Positions 1-8,203 of a DNA stretch of 64,000 nt are shown one piece after another. The notes under the pieces are model-generated. The model was not told the DNA's origin, did no database searches, and saw only the letters and a program-made list of their open reading frames with translations. Made by a program: the position numbers and the translations under genes. Positions within the stretch are counted from its first letter, which is position 1. Every line of letters begins with the position of its first letter. Source of the DNA: Winogradskyella endarachnes (lineage in GTDB: Bacteria > Bacteroidota > Bacteroidia > Flavobacteriales > Flavobacteriaceae); NCBI RefSeq assembly GCF_009741275.1, contig NZ_WOWS01000003.1, positions 517,155 to 581,154 of the forward strand. Direction: 5' to 3'.

Positions 1-265
1 TGAAAGTCAGATATGGAGTCATTTTATAGAAAAAGAAATGTTATATAGTACTGATGCTAAATTGGCAAGTCGTTTTATTGCAGATGCCCCATTTAGTAAG
101 TTTGGGTTAGAATTAGATAATGATTCGCCTGGACGTTTAGGGCAATATATAGGTTGGCAGATAGTTAAGGCATATGCAGAGAATACAGAAGCTAGTATTT
201 TAAATATTATGCAAACCGAACCTGAAGAAATTTTTACCAAAGCAAAATTTAAACCCAAAAAGTAA
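1..265 (+). CDS. gldB: Gliding motility lipoprotein GldB (C-terminal part)
   Basis: The reading frame is open from the window edge (frame starting at base 2), so only the last 87 or so residues are visible. The segment contains the motif PFSKFGLELDNDSPGRLGQY, which I recognise from the C-terminal part of GldB, a lipoprotein required for gliding motility in Flavobacteriia. The identification is supported by the next gene, gldC, whose ATG overlaps the TAA stop by one base (TAATG). That is a translational-coupling arrangement, and gldB-gldC adjacency is usual in this group. The N-terminal signal peptide and lipobox lie outside the window. No premature stop is seen, so the gene is cut by the window edge rather than broken. 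Confidence 0.88.
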   Translation, partial: ESQIWSHFIEKEMLYSTDAKLASRFIADAPFSKFGLELDNDSPGRLGQYIGWQIVKAYAENTEASILNIMQTEPEEIFTKAKFKPKK

Positions 266-603
266 TGTCTAAAGTTATAAAATCTAAAATTGTATTAAAC
301 GTTGAACTTGATGAAAACCGTGTGCCAGAAAAATTAAATTGGTCGGCACAAGATGGAGGAGTAAGTAACGAAGAGGCTAAAGCCATTATGTTATCGGTTT
401 GGGATAGTAAGGCTCAAGAAACTTTAAAAATAGATTTATGGACAAAAGATATGCCTGTAGACGAAATGAAATTATTTTTTCATCAAACATTAGTTACAAT
501 GAGTGATACCTTTTTAAGAGCAACGCAAGACGAAAAAATGACGGCTACTATGAAAGATTTCTGTGATTATTTTGCGGAGAAATTAGAGCTTAAAAAGACT
601 TGA
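265..603 (+). CDS. gldC: Gliding motility protein GldC
   Basis: This 112-residue protein matches GldC in length and in its conserved core (KSKIVLNVELDENRVPEKLN at about residues 6-25; WTKDMPVDEMK near residue 60). GldC has no signal peptide or membrane segment, so it is probably cytoplasmic. In Flavobacterium it supports but is not strictly essential for gliding. The start codon overlaps the gldB stop, so the pair is very likely co-translated. The gene ends only one base before the convergent gene at 605, and no hairpin terminator separates them. Confidence 0.92.
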   Translation: MSKVIKSKIVLNVELDENRVPEKLNWSAQDGGVSNEEAKAIMLSVWDSKAQETLKIDLWTKDMPVDEMKLFFHQTLVTMSDTFLRATQDEKMTATMKDFCDYFAEKLELKKT

Positions 604-604
604 T

Positions 605-1567
605 TTATATGTTGTTAGGATTATTAACCATAGCGTAATACGGTTCTATATTAAAACTCTCAGAAGGTATTGAGGTAAAATTATCCTTATTCATTTTTTT
701 GTGCTTAACAAATTTAGTTGGGTCGTAAACGGTCCAAATAATAAGTTCGTTTAAGCGACCAGCTTTAGTCTTTTTGTCAATTTCTATTTTTCTAATCATG
801 TAATCTACGGTGTCTTGATCACCTAGTTTTAGTACTTTTTGAGAATTTTGACCATTGTTAATTCTGTACTCTACCCAATATTTACTTACAATTCTGTTAG
901 CTCTTGCGCCATCATCATCAGCTCTGGTTGATCTTCTACTAGGTTGTTCTTCAGCCTTAAATAAAGATAAACTGCTTTCTGCTGGTTTTTTTGGTTTAGT
1001 GTAGGTAACTTTTCTTGTAAGTCTTGGTTTTTTTTCAGCCTTTTTACCTGCATCGGCTAAGTCCGTGTTTTTAGTTACAATTTGAGTATTAGTTATTTCT
1101 TGTTCAGGCGCCTTAGTCTCTGCTATTATAATTTCTTCCTTAATTACAGGTGTTTCTGCCTTTGCAATAAGCTCTTGTTTGGATGTCGTTTTTGTTCCAA
1201 ATAAATCAGAGGTATCTGTAACTATTGGTGCAACATCTGGTAGCTCAAATGGTTCGTTTCTTAAAAGTGTAATAACTATAAGTTTATCACTTAATAATGC
1301 TTCTACAATATATCTACCTACTGGTACGTCTGCAATAGGAATAGTTATTTCTTTGTTTCTTACTTTAACAACACGCTCAAAATCGTCATTAAAAACAACG
1401 ACTTCATAGATAGTTCGTTCGCATTTCAAAATGAGACTATCTCCTGTTTTATTAAGATTGTGTTTAAGCTCTTTTGCTCTTACATTTACGTTTTGATACA
1501 ACGTAGATTTCTGGCCATAAACTAAAGATGCCAAAAGTAAGAATACAAATGTGTATAGGGTTTTCAT
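605..1567 (-). CDS. Secreted hypothetical protein, paralogue of 1885-2646
   Basis: A 320-residue protein with a Sec signal peptide (residues 1-19, ending VYGQ). I do not recognise a named family. Two blocks are shared with the next minus-strand gene: an N-terminal block (about residues 31-65, including AKELKHNLNKT and a following DSLILKCERTI) and a C-terminal block (about 230-300, with DQDTVDYMI and NELIIWTVY). Between them lies a low-complexity Lys/Glu/Thr-rich stretch (about 115-225) that the paralogue mostly lacks, so it looks like a disordered linker. No lipobox or sorting domain is visible, which suggests a periplasmic or surface protein. The gene converges on gldC with almost no gap. 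Its position next to gldBC is suggestive only. Confidence 0.7.
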   Translation of the reverse strand: MKTLYTFVFLLLASLVYGQKSTLYQNVNVRAKELKHNLNKTGDSLILKCERTIYEVVVFNDDFERVVKVRNKEITIPIADVPVGRYIVEALLSDKLIVITLLRNEPFELPDVAPIVTDTSDLFGTKTTSKQELIAKAETPVIKEEIIIAETKAPEQEITNTQIVTKNTDLADAGKKAEKKPRLTRKVTYTKPKKPAESSLSLFKAEEQPSRRSTRADDDGARANRIVSKYWVEYRINNGQNSQKVLKLGDQDTVDYMIRKIEIDKKTKAGRLNELIIWTVYDPTKFVKHKKMNKDNFTSIPSESFNIEPYYAMVNNPNNI

Positions 1568-1601
1568 AATAAGTAGGTTTTGTTTTGGGGAAACAATGCT
1601 A

Positions 1602-1632
1602 CAAATATGTACATTTCCTCGTTAAAATCAAA
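1602..1632 (-). promoter_or_regulatory. Putative Bacteroidota promoter for the 605-1567 gene
   Basis: On the minus strand a TTTG (1632-1629) is followed after 19 bases by CATATTTG (1609-1602), which differs at one position from the Bacteroidota -7 consensus TAnnTTTG. The predicted start of transcription would lie roughly 30 bases before the ATG at 1567. This is pattern matching only. Confidence 0.4.
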
Positions 1633-1884
1633 GGTATTTCCTTTATAATTAGCACTTTCTAAAAAAGGACGTGCTACATATTTAACAAGTTGATGTATAT
1701 TCCGTAGCGTTTAATAGTATAAAATAAGACATTGAACAACGCTATTTAAGGTATATAATATTTAATTATTTGTTTTTATAATATTGTTATACAGTTGATT
1801 AGATGGTTTGTAAAAGTGTCCAATCTTGGGAGCGTAATAACAATTATTTAAATTTAATACTAATGGATATTAATATTTTACATT
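1633..1884. other. AT-rich intergenic stretch, no gene seen
   Basis: With the promoter just before it, this forms a gap of a little over 300 bases between the two paralogous minus-strand genes. I find no open reading frame with a credible start, no strong hairpin and no match to the repeat families seen in the 5.7-22.8 kb island. Confidence 0.5.
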
Positions 1885-2646
1885 TTAAAGACTATTACTG
1901 GTTGCTGTAGAATAATATGGAGTTGTATTAAAGGATTTGGTTGTGGATGTATAAACGTAATCTGGGTTAGAAACTTGGTTCTCCATAAAGTCAGCAGTGT
2001 TGTATACTTCCCAAATAGTTAATTCATTAAATTTGCCGCTATCACTGTTAAGTTCACTTTTATGTTTTGCAATCATTCTGTCGACAGAATTCTGATCGAC
2101 TAGCTTCATAGTTTTACTCGAGCCATTTTGATTGTTAACTTGTAATATAACCCAATAAAATTTATTGGGTTTAGTATTTTGATGTGATTTTTTTTCTCTA
2201 GTGAGAATGTAAGATATACTTATCTTTGGTGCGACTTTAATAACATTTAAAGTTTCATCTAACATCATGCCTTGGCCTTCTGCAGGTTCATTATTATAAG
2301 CGATATCTTTAGAAAAATCTTCGTGTTTTATTAAATCTATTAAAATAATTTTGTTGGTAAGTTTTGCTTCAATAATAAATTTACCTTGAGGCATGTCTTC
2401 TAGGGAAATTTTAGTTTTTAAATCATTAACTAAAACGGTTTTTTCAAAATCTTCATTAAAAAAATCAACTTCAATTATTTTTTTGTCACATTCTAAAATT
2501 AAACTATCTTTTGTTTTGTTAAGGTTGTGTTTTAATTCCTTGGCTTGTGGATGTGTGTTTTTTACTAAGGTAATCTTTTGACTAAAACCATTAAGAGTTG
2601 AGAAGGTGATAAGTAGTGTGCATATAGTTTTAAACATAATTTTCAC
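1885..2646 (-). CDS. Secreted hypothetical protein, paralogue of 605-1567
   Basis: A 253-residue protein with a signal peptide (cleavage probably after GFSQ, about residue 22). It shares the AKELKHNLNKT block (about residues 35-45), the following strand-rich segment (FFNEDFEKTV) and the C-terminal DQNSVDRMI and NELTIWEVY motifs with the downstream paralogue at 605-1567, but has a much shorter central linker. The two genes are tandem, same strand, separated by 318 bases, which suggests an old duplication. No catalytic motif is recognisable and I assign no function. Confidence 0.7.
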   Translation of the reverse strand: MKIMFKTICTLLITFSTLNGFSQKITLVKNTHPQAKELKHNLNKTKDSLILECDKKIIEVDFFNEDFEKTVLVNDLKTKISLEDMPQGKFIIEAKLTNKIILIDLIKHEDFSKDIAYNNEPAEGQGMMLDETLNVIKVAPKISISYILTREKKSHQNTKPNKFYWVILQVNNQNGSSKTMKLVDQNSVDRMIAKHKSELNSDSGKFNELTIWEVYNTADFMENQVSNPDYVYTSTTKSFNTTPYYSTATSNSL

Positions 2647-2859
2647 TTTTTAGATTAGAGGGATTTCGTCAAATACATAAATTTGTATTTGCTTATGCTA
2701 CAACTAAGTTAAAACCTTAGAAACGAAACTTGTACATAATATTGATGTGATGCATTTTTTATAGACAATTCACACTCAAATACGATATAACGCAAAAAAA
2801 CAAGATTTAATTATAATCAATTTTGCTATGGTAAAATTGTAAAATATATAAATTGACTT

Positions 2860-3483
2860 ATGAAAAATATACTATTTGGTATCATTATCGCAATTATTGT
2901 CATTTTCACGTTTAAATATTGTGATGATAAAAGAGAGGATAAAATGGTGATTGAAGAGCACAGTGCTCTTATCCAAGAACAAATTAAAAATGTTGGTAAA
3001 TTGGTAGTCACAGAAGGACACTTTTCTGAAGTCTTTAGTTACAAAAATTCAAAAGCCATTTTTGGAGAGTATCTTTCAGCAGACAAAAAAGCCCTTGTAG
3101 TTGTAAATGCAGATGTTACTGTTGCTTATGACTTAAGTAAAATAGAATACAATATAGATGAAGGTACCAAAACACTTCAAATTATAAAAATCCCAAAAGA
3201 GGAAATAAAAATCAGTCCAGATTTTGAATATTACGATATTCAATCAGATTATTTAAATCAATTTGAAGCAAGCGATTATAATAAGATAAAACAGACCGTT
3301 AGTCAGTCTCTTTTAAAAAAAATTGAAGCATCCGATTTAAAATCCAACGCTCAAAATCGTTTAATCAGTGAACTTTCTAAATTCTTTATGTTAACTAATT
3401 CATTGGGTTGGACTTTAGAGTACAATCAAAAGCCTGTAGAAAGTATAAATCAACTTAATAATCTCGAAGATTTTTTAGACTAA
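2860..3483 (+). CDS. DUF4230 domain-containing membrane-anchored protein
   Basis: A 207-residue protein with a single N-terminal hydrophobic segment (about residues 3-20) and a soluble remainder, consistent with a membrane-anchored protein facing the periplasm. The body (GKLVVTEGHFSEVFSYKNS, followed by a beta-rich region and a helical C-terminus with FMLTNSLGW) resembles the DUF4230 family, which is common in Bacteroidota and has no established function. It is transcribed alone and converges on the rhodanese gene, whose end lies three bases away. Confidence 0.7.
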   Translation: MKNILFGIIIAIIVIFTFKYCDDKREDKMVIEEHSALIQEQIKNVGKLVVTEGHFSEVFSYKNSKAIFGEYLSADKKALVVVNADVTVAYDLSKIEYNIDEGTKTLQIIKIPKEEIKISPDFEYYDIQSDYLNQFEASDYNKIKQTVSQSLLKKIEASDLKSNAQNRLISELSKFFMLTNSLGWTLEYNQKPVESINQLNNLEDFLD

Positions 3484-3486
3484 GAC

Positions 3487-3795
3487 TTAACCTAATTTTC
3501 GTTGTAGACTACCAATTCCACCACCATTTATGGCATCTACACCTTTAGATTTTAATAAGCTTGTTGCACTACCAGAACGCATGCCGCTTGCGCAATAAGC
3601 AATAACGGGTTTGTTTAACCTTACAATCTCATTAATTCTATTGCCTAATTCCTGTACAGGAATATGAATAGCGTTTTTTATATGTCCGCCTTGATATTCA
3701 CTTTTGGTACGCACATCCAATATTACAGCACCTTTTTCAATATATTCTGCAACATTGTTAGTTGATTTTCCAAATAAAGCATTAAATAATCCCAT
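3487..3795 (-). CDS. Single-domain rhodanese-like protein
   Basis: The 102-residue protein is essentially one rhodanese domain. The hallmark segments are present: VILDVRTKSEYQGGHIKNA (about residues 24-42) and the active-site loop AYCASGMRSGSA (about 66-77), with Cys68 as the presumed persulfide-forming nucleophile. Proteins of this size act as small sulfurtransferases in the cytoplasm; the acceptor here is unknown. The gene is divergent from the TetR regulator at 3909, with a 113-base shared upstream region. Confidence 0.88.
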   Translation of the reverse strand: MGLFNALFGKSTNNVAEYIEKGAVILDVRTKSEYQGGHIKNAIHIPVQELGNRINEIVRLNKPVIAYCASGMRSGSATSLLKSKGVDAINGGGIGSLQRKLG

Positions 3796-3908
3796 AGTCT
3801 ATAATTTTTGTCAAAATTCTAAAAAGCATTAAGAACCCAGCGTAACCAAAGTTACATTATTTAATAAGAAGCATAAAAATCTTCTTACCTTAGTGTTTTA
3901 AATCGTTC

Positions 3909-4481
3909 ATGAAGACTGAAACACGTAAAGAAGAAATTATAAGAGTTGCTGCAAAACTTTTTAAACAAAAAGGATATAGTGCGGTAACCATGAGAGACAT
4001 AGCAAAAGCAATGGGTATAAAAGCAGCTAGTCTTTATAATCATATCAATTCTAAACAAGATATTTTAAACGAAATCATTATTTCTTTAGCAGAAGCCTTT
4101 ACTCAAGAGATGAAGCAAATTCAATCTTCAGGTGTTAATAGTATTGATAAACTCAAGAAAATTATAGAGCTTCATGTTAATATTTCAAGTCAAAATATTT
4201 ATGGCATGGCGTCCCTAAATAATGATTGGATGCACCTCAAAGATAAATTACAATACTATCTAAAACTACGTAATACATACGAAGACGATTTTAAAACTAT
4301 TTTAATTGATGGTATTACTAAAAATGAAATCATTAACATAAAACCAGAAGTGATGATGTTTTCTATTCTTACTACGCTGCGCTCGCTCTACATCTGGATA
4401 CCAAAAAAAGAACAACTCAATCTAGAAGCTTTAACCGACGATTTAATTAATGTTCTCATTAATGGAATTGCTAAAGAATAG
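3909..4481 (+). CDS. TetR/AcrR-family regulator, probable phenylacetate operon repressor
   Basis: A 190-residue protein with an N-terminal TetR helix-turn-helix (YSAVTMRDIAKAMGIKAAS at about residues 23-41, followed by LYNHINSKQDIL). The C-terminal ligand-binding region is divergent, as usual in the family. It lies directly upstream of and in line with paaE, 180 bases away. TetR-type PaaR proteins that release DNA on binding phenylacetyl-CoA are known in several bacteria, so that role is inferred from position rather than from specific residues. A 22-bp palindrome between this gene and paaE is the natural operator candidate. Confidence 0.8.
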   Translation: MKTETRKEEIIRVAAKLFKQKGYSAVTMRDIAKAMGIKAASLYNHINSKQDILNEIIISLAEAFTQEMKQIQSSGVNSIDKLKKIIELHVNISSQNIYGMASLNNDWMHLKDKLQYYLKLRNTYEDDFKTILIDGITKNEIINIKPEVMMFSILTTLRSLYIWIPKKEQLNLEALTDDLINVLINGIAKE

Positions 4482-4555
4482 CATCATAAACTGATGTTTT
4501 ATTAAGTTATAGAGTCTTAAAATGACATTAACACTAAAATCGATTAATTTTTTTG

Positions 4556-4590
4556 TAGTTTTGTTTATAAAACTAACAAGTGTTAGTTTT
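4556..4590 (+). promoter_or_regulatory. paa operon promoter with palindromic operator
   Basis: TAGTTTTG at 4556-4563 matches the Bacteroidota -7 box TAnnTTTG exactly. Immediately downstream, bases 4569-4590 form a palindrome with perfect 10-base arms (AAAACTAACA / TGTTAGTTTT) around a two-base centre. The expected transcription start falls at or inside the palindrome, the classic placement for a TetR-family operator. A T-run follows, so the hairpin might instead (or also) terminate the tetR transcript. I could not find a well-placed -33 TTG. Confidence 0.5.
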
Positions 4591-4661
4591 TTTTTAAAAT
4601 AATATTCCGAAAACGATTTCGGATAAATCTTTAAAAATTAAGTAATAGATAATAACTGTTA

Positions 4662-5735
4662 ATGGCAGAGTTTTATAAATTAGGAATTAAAGACATTTAC
4701 AAAGAGACAGAAGATACTTCTGTAGTTTCTTTTAATATTCCAGAAGCGTTGGAGAAGGAATTTAAATTCCGTCAAGGACAACATCTAACGCTTAAAGCAG
4801 ATATTAATGGCGAAGATATTCGGCGTTCATACTCACTCTGTACAGGTCCAAACGATAACAAGTGGCAAGTTGCGGTTAAACAAATTCCAGGTGGTAAGTT
4901 TTCAACGTTTGTGAATAATGAATTGAAAGTTGGAGACGAACTAGAAGTTATGTCACCAAGCGGAACTTTTGGCATAGAGTGCAATCCTAATGAATCAAAA
5001 AACTATCTTTTTTTTGCAGCAGGAAGCGGCATCACGCCAATACTTTCAATGCTAAAAGCACATTTATCTGCAGAGCCTAATGCCACGTGTAAGTTGTTTT
5101 ATGTAAATAAAACCGCAAAATCCATTATCTTTAAGGAAGCCTTGGAGCAGCTTAGAAACACCTATTTCGGTAGATTAGAAATCTATTATTTCTTAACCAA
5201 AGAAAAGCGCGATATTGAGCTGTTTAATGGGCGTTTTGATGACGAAAAAATGGAAGTACTAACAAAAACGTTTATCGATATTCCAGATACAAACGAAGTG
5301 TTTCTTTGTGGTCCAGAAAAAATGGTACACTTCGTAAGTGAGTATTTAATAAACGCAGGATTACCAAAAGAATTAGTGCATTTTGAGTTATTTGTAACAG
5401 GATTGTCAGAAGAAGACATAAAACGTGCAGAACGTTTAGCACAGCAAGATGTTGAAGGTACTGAAGTAATCATTGTAGATGGAGGAAAAGAATTCGCCTT
5501 CACAATGACCAAAGAATACGATAATATTTTAGATGCTGCACTAGGAGCAGGAGCAGATTTACCATTTGCTTGTAAAGGTGGTGTTTGTAGCACCTGCAAA
5601 TGCGAAGTTAAAGAAGGAACAGTAGAAATGAAAATAAATTACGCGTTAGACGATAAAGAAGTCTCTCAAAATTTGGTACTTAGCTGTCAAGCAGTTCCAA
5701 CATCAGATAAAGTAGTTGTCGATTTCGATGTATAA
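4662..5735 (+). CDS. paaE: 1,2-phenylacetyl-CoA epoxidase, reductase subunit PaaE
   Basis: The 357-residue protein has the ferredoxin-NADP reductase-like architecture of PaaE: an FAD-binding barrel (RRSYSLC, residues 54-60), an NAD(P)-binding domain (GSGITP, 121-126; LCGPEKM further on) and a C-terminal plant-type 2Fe-2S ferredoxin domain with Cys304, Cys309, Cys312 and Cys342. It passes electrons from NADPH to the PaaA di-iron centre. Here it is the first gene of the operon, whereas enterobacterial operons run A-B-C-D-E. The 108-base gap to paaA carries two repeat elements. Confidence 0.96.
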   Translation: MAEFYKLGIKDIYKETEDTSVVSFNIPEALEKEFKFRQGQHLTLKADINGEDIRRSYSLCTGPNDNKWQVAVKQIPGGKFSTFVNNELKVGDELEVMSPSGTFGIECNPNESKNYLFFAAGSGITPILSMLKAHLSAEPNATCKLFYVNKTAKSIIFKEALEQLRNTYFGRLEIYYFLTKEKRDIELFNGRFDDEKMEVLTKTFIDIPDTNEVFLCGPEKMVHFVSEYLINAGLPKELVHFELFVTGLSEEDIKRAERLAQQDVEGTEVIIVDGGKEFAFTMTKEYDNILDAALGAGADLPFACKGGVCSTCKCEVKEGTVEMKINYALDDKEVSQNLVLSCQAVPTSDKVVVDFDV

Positions 5736-5743
5736 ATAAGATT

Positions 5744-5770
5744 TGTCATTCCTGCGTAGGCAGGAATCCA
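5744..5770. repeat. Palindromic repeat, family B (copy 1)
   Basis: TGTCATTCCTGCGTAGGCAGGAATC-type element directly after paaE; TTCCTGC and GCAGGAA form the stem. Related copies occur at 7230, 20297-20372 (an inverted pair) and 21733, and an enlarged form at 14171. Confidence 0.8.
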
Positions 5771-5804
5771 TAATACTTTGAAAAAGAAAAGTTAGAGTTC
5801 AACA

Positions 5805-5837
5805 AGCTAAAGGCCAATAGCCAACAGCTAAAAGCTT
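5805..5837. repeat. Short repeat of the GCTAAA/GCCAATAGCC type
   Basis: A low-complexity stretch (AGCTAAAGGCCAATAGCCAA and so on, ending AGCTAAAAGCTT) lies just before the paaA start. It consists of imperfect AGCTAAA units. It is seen once in this window and is assigned as a repeat by its internal structure and by resemblance to dispersed repeats I know from Bacteroidota genomes. Confidence 0.5.
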
Positions 5838-5843
5838 AAAAAA

Positions 5844-6800
5844 ATGAGTGAAGAACAAATAAAAAATCTAGAAGCCCAATTCGAAGCACGTATCGCAAGA
5901 GACGAAAAAATCGAACCAAAAGATTGGATGCCAGAAAAATATCGTAAAACGCATATTAGGCAAATGTCGCAACACGCACATTCCGAAATTGTAGGTATGT
6001 TACCAGAAGGTAACTGGATTACTAGAGCACCTTCATTACGTCGCAAAGTGGCATTGCTTGCAAAAGTACAAGACGAAGCCGGACACGGTTTATATCTATA
6101 TTCAGCAACCGAAACTTTAGGTGTCTCTAGAGAAGAAATGTACGAGCAATTACACAAAGGTAAAGCAAAATATTCATCCATATTTAATTACCCAACCATT
6201 ACATGGGCAGATATGGGAGCCATAGGTTGGTTAGTAGATGGTGCAGCAATTATCAATCAAGTACCATTGTGTAATACTTCTTATGGACCATATGCAAGAG
6301 CAATGATTCGTGTGTGTAAGGAAGAAAGTTTTCATCAACGTCAAGGGTATGAAATTATGCTAAAGCTTTGCAATGGCACACCAGAGCAAAAAGAAATGGC
6401 ACAAGATGCATTAAACCGTTGGTGGTGGCCAAGCTTAATGATGTTAGGTCCTACGGATGCCGAGTCTATTCACACCGAACAATCCATGAAATGGAAATTA
6501 AAACGTAAGTCTAATGACGATTTGCGTCAGCAATTTATAGACCAAACGGTTCCGCAAGCTGATATTTTAGGACTTACAATTCCAGATTCAGATTTAAAAT
6601 GGAATGAAGAACGTCAAAGCTATGACTTTGGAGAAATCAATTGGGATGAGTTCTGGCAAGTTGTAAAAGGTCATGGCCCAATGAATAAAGTACGTATGAA
6701 AGCAAGAGTTGACGCATGGGAGAATGGAAAATGGGTTAGAGATGCAGCAATGGCTCATGCCGAAAAGAAACAAGAACGAAAAGAGAAACTAGCTATGTAA
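5844..6800 (+). CDS. paaA: 1,2-phenylacetyl-CoA epoxidase, catalytic subunit PaaA
   Basis: A 318-residue ferritin-like di-iron oxygenase subunit, close to the usual PaaA length. Likely iron ligands are visible: Glu48 in HAHSEIV, Glu78 and His81 in QDEAGH, and the EESFH motif at residues 160-164. It forms the 1,2-epoxide of phenylacetyl-CoA using O2 and electrons from PaaE, in complex with PaaC and PaaB. The C-terminal tail is Lys/Glu-rich. It is separated from paaB by 83 bases containing a family A repeat. Confidence 0.97.
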   Translation: MSEEQIKNLEAQFEARIARDEKIEPKDWMPEKYRKTHIRQMSQHAHSEIVGMLPEGNWITRAPSLRRKVALLAKVQDEAGHGLYLYSATETLGVSREEMYEQLHKGKAKYSSIFNYPTITWADMGAIGWLVDGAAIINQVPLCNTSYGPYARAMIRVCKEESFHQRQGYEIMLKLCNGTPEQKEMAQDALNRWWWPSLMMLGPTDAESIHTEQSMKWKLKRKSNDDLRQQFIDQTVPQADILGLTIPDSDLKWNEERQSYDFGEINWDEFWQVVKGHGPMNKVRMKARVDAWENGKWVRDAAMAHAEKKQERKEKLAM

Positions 6801-6825
6801 TAACACTTAATGCGCTTAGGTGTAT

Positions 6826-6855
6826 TGTCCCCTAGAGGGGACTTTAGGGGTGTTT
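6826..6855. repeat. Palindromic repeat, family A (copy 1)
   Basis: TCCCCTAGAGGGGA followed by CTTTAGGGGTGTT, in the paaA-paaB gap. Nearly identical copies sit at 7290-7318 and 10572-10600, all in the same orientation. The CCCCT/AGGGG stem can pair with either of two AGGGG segments. Confidence 0.8.
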
Positions 6856-6883
6856 TTAAAATATGTAAAAAAATCAACTTAAA

Positions 6884-7168
6884 ATGAGTAAAAACTGGCC
6901 ACTTTGGGAAGTCTTCGTAAGAAGCAAAAACGGATTAGAACACAGACACTGCGGAAGCTTACACGCAGCAGATGCAGAAATGGCATTAGAAAATGCAAGA
7001 GATGTCTATACAAGACGAAGCGAAGGTGTAAGTATTTGGGTGGTAGAATCTAAGCACATTACAGCATCTAACCCAGAAAACAATGGCGAAATGTTTGAGC
7101 CTGCTCAAGATAAAGTATATCGTCATCCAACATTTTACGATTTACCAGATGAAGTAAAGCATATGTAA
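6884..7168 (+). CDS. paaB: 1,2-phenylacetyl-CoA epoxidase, subunit PaaB
   Basis: This 94-residue protein has the normal length and the conserved opening WPLWEVFVRSKNGLEHRHCG of PaaB, followed by HAADAEMALENARDVYTRR and a C-terminal HPTFYDLPDEVKHM. PaaB bridges and stabilises PaaAC heterodimers in the epoxidase complex and has no catalytic centre. The start follows an A-rich stretch without a clear Shine-Dalgarno sequence. Its TAA stop overlaps a small hairpin (7167-7187), and a long repeat-rich gap of 243 bases precedes paaC. Confidence 0.96.
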   Translation: MSKNWPLWEVFVRSKNGLEHRHCGSLHAADAEMALENARDVYTRRSEGVSIWVVESKHITASNPENNGEMFEPAQDKVYRHPTFYDLPDEVKHM

Positions 7169-7209
7169 TTTGAGCTATGCTCAAATTACAATTCCCGTGA
7201 AAACGGGAA
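7167..7209. repeat. Two adjacent short palindromes after paaB
   Basis: AATTTGAGC-TAT-GCTCAAATT (7167-7187, starting inside the paaB stop codon) is followed by TTCCCGT-GAAA-ACGGGAA (7192-7209). Neither has a T-run on the plus strand, so they look like repeat palindromes rather than terminators. Confidence 0.65.
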
Positions 7210-7229
7210 ACTCATAAATTAAAACGAAC

Positions 7230-7256
7230 TGTCATTCCTGCACAAGCAGGAATCTC
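7230..7256. repeat. Palindromic repeat, family B (copy 2)
   Basis: TGTCATTCCTGCACAAGCAGGAATC in the paaB-paaC gap, same family as 5744-5770. Confidence 0.8.
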
Positions 7257-7289
7257 ATGAATTGAAAAACATATTTTGATACTTAAGAT

Positions 7290-7318
7290 TGTCCCCTTGA
7301 GGGGACTTTAAGGGTGTT
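7290..7318. repeat. Palindromic repeat, family A (copy 2)
   Basis: TCCCCTTGAGGGGACTTTAA then GGGTGTT, nearly identical to the copy at 6826. It is the fourth palindrome in this single 243-base gap before paaC. Confidence 0.8.
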
Positions 7319-7411
7319 AAAACTTGAATAATTAAATTTTGAAAGTATAGTGAAACTACTAATTGATTGTCTTCGACTTCATATTAGAATTCAATTTCAA
7401 TTTAAAATACA

Positions 7412-8164
7412 ATGAATAAGAATTTATACAAATACTTACTTGGCATCGCAGATAATTCACTTATTCTCGGTCAGAGATTAGGAGAGCTATGTGGTCACGG
7501 CCCAAGTTTAGAAACCGATATCGCGTGCACCAATATGTCACTAGATTTACTAGGGCAAGTGCGTAGTTATTATCAATATGCAGCAAAGATAGCAGGCGAT
7601 GGCAGAACAGAAGATGATATCGCAATGCTTCGTAAAGAACGTGAATACTTCAATGTTTTATTGGTAGAGCAACCAAATACCGATTTTGGGTACACAATGG
7701 CAAGACAATTCTTATTCGATGTATATCATTTTTTAATGCTAACCGAATTGGAAAAAAGTACCGATTTAAACTTATCAGCTATTGCAAAAAAATCCATCAA
7801 GGAAGTGAGTTACCACAAGCGTTTCTCATCCGATTGGATAAAGCGATTAGGAGATGGTACAGAGGAAAGCCACAAGCGTATTCAAACCGCAATAAATGAT
7901 TTATGGACGTATACCGATGAGTTATTCCATCAAACCGAAGCTGATAAAGCTATGGTTGCTGAAGGCGTTGGAGTAGATGTCACTAAATTAAAAGGCGCTT
8001 ATTACGAAGAAGTAAATGCAGTTTTAGAAGAAGCAACGTTAAGCGTTCCAGAAAGCAAATACTTTCAAAAAGGAGGAAAGCAAGGCATTCATACCGAACA
8101 TATGGGTTACTTGCTAGCCGATTTACAATATATGCAACGCGCCTATCCAAATATGGAATGGTAA
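7412..8164 (+). CDS. paaC: 1,2-phenylacetyl-CoA epoxidase, structural subunit PaaC
   Basis: A 250-residue ferritin-like protein of the PaaC family, with ADNSLILGQRLGELCGHGP near the N-terminus (about residues 12-30) and YHKRFSSDWIKRLGDGTEES in the middle. PaaC keeps the PaaA fold but serves as the structural partner. The protein ends with GIHTEHMGYLLADLQYMQRA, the typical PaaC C-terminal segment. Its stop is followed directly by a family H palindrome, and paaD begins 40 bases later. Confidence 0.96.
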   Translation: MNKNLYKYLLGIADNSLILGQRLGELCGHGPSLETDIACTNMSLDLLGQVRSYYQYAAKIAGDGRTEDDIAMLRKEREYFNVLLVEQPNTDFGYTMARQFLFDVYHFLMLTELEKSTDLNLSAIAKKSIKEVSYHKRFSSDWIKRLGDGTEESHKRIQTAINDLWTYTDELFHQTEADKAMVAEGVGVDVTKLKGAYYEEVNAVLEEATLSVPESKYFQKGGKQGIHTEHMGYLLADLQYMQRAYPNMEW

Positions 8165-8165
8165 A

Positions 8166-8197
8166 AAGCCCATCTCAGTCTTCCCAAAGGGAAGAAG
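8166..8197. repeat. Palindromic repeat, family H (copy 1, reverse orientation)
   Basis: AGCCCATCTCAGTCTTCCCA followed by AAGGGAAG, beginning two bases after the paaC stop. Its reverse complement matches the copies read through in paaD (8242), the E2 gene (19336) and the E1 gene (22259). It forms an inverted pair with the paaD copy, with the paaD start codon between them. Confidence 0.75.
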
Positions 8198-8203
8198 AAA
8201 AAT

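Noticed and set aside
7167..7209. Rho-independent terminator after paaB
   Set aside because: The hairpins are followed by no T-run and the operon continues in the same direction with paaC; they fit the repeat pattern better.
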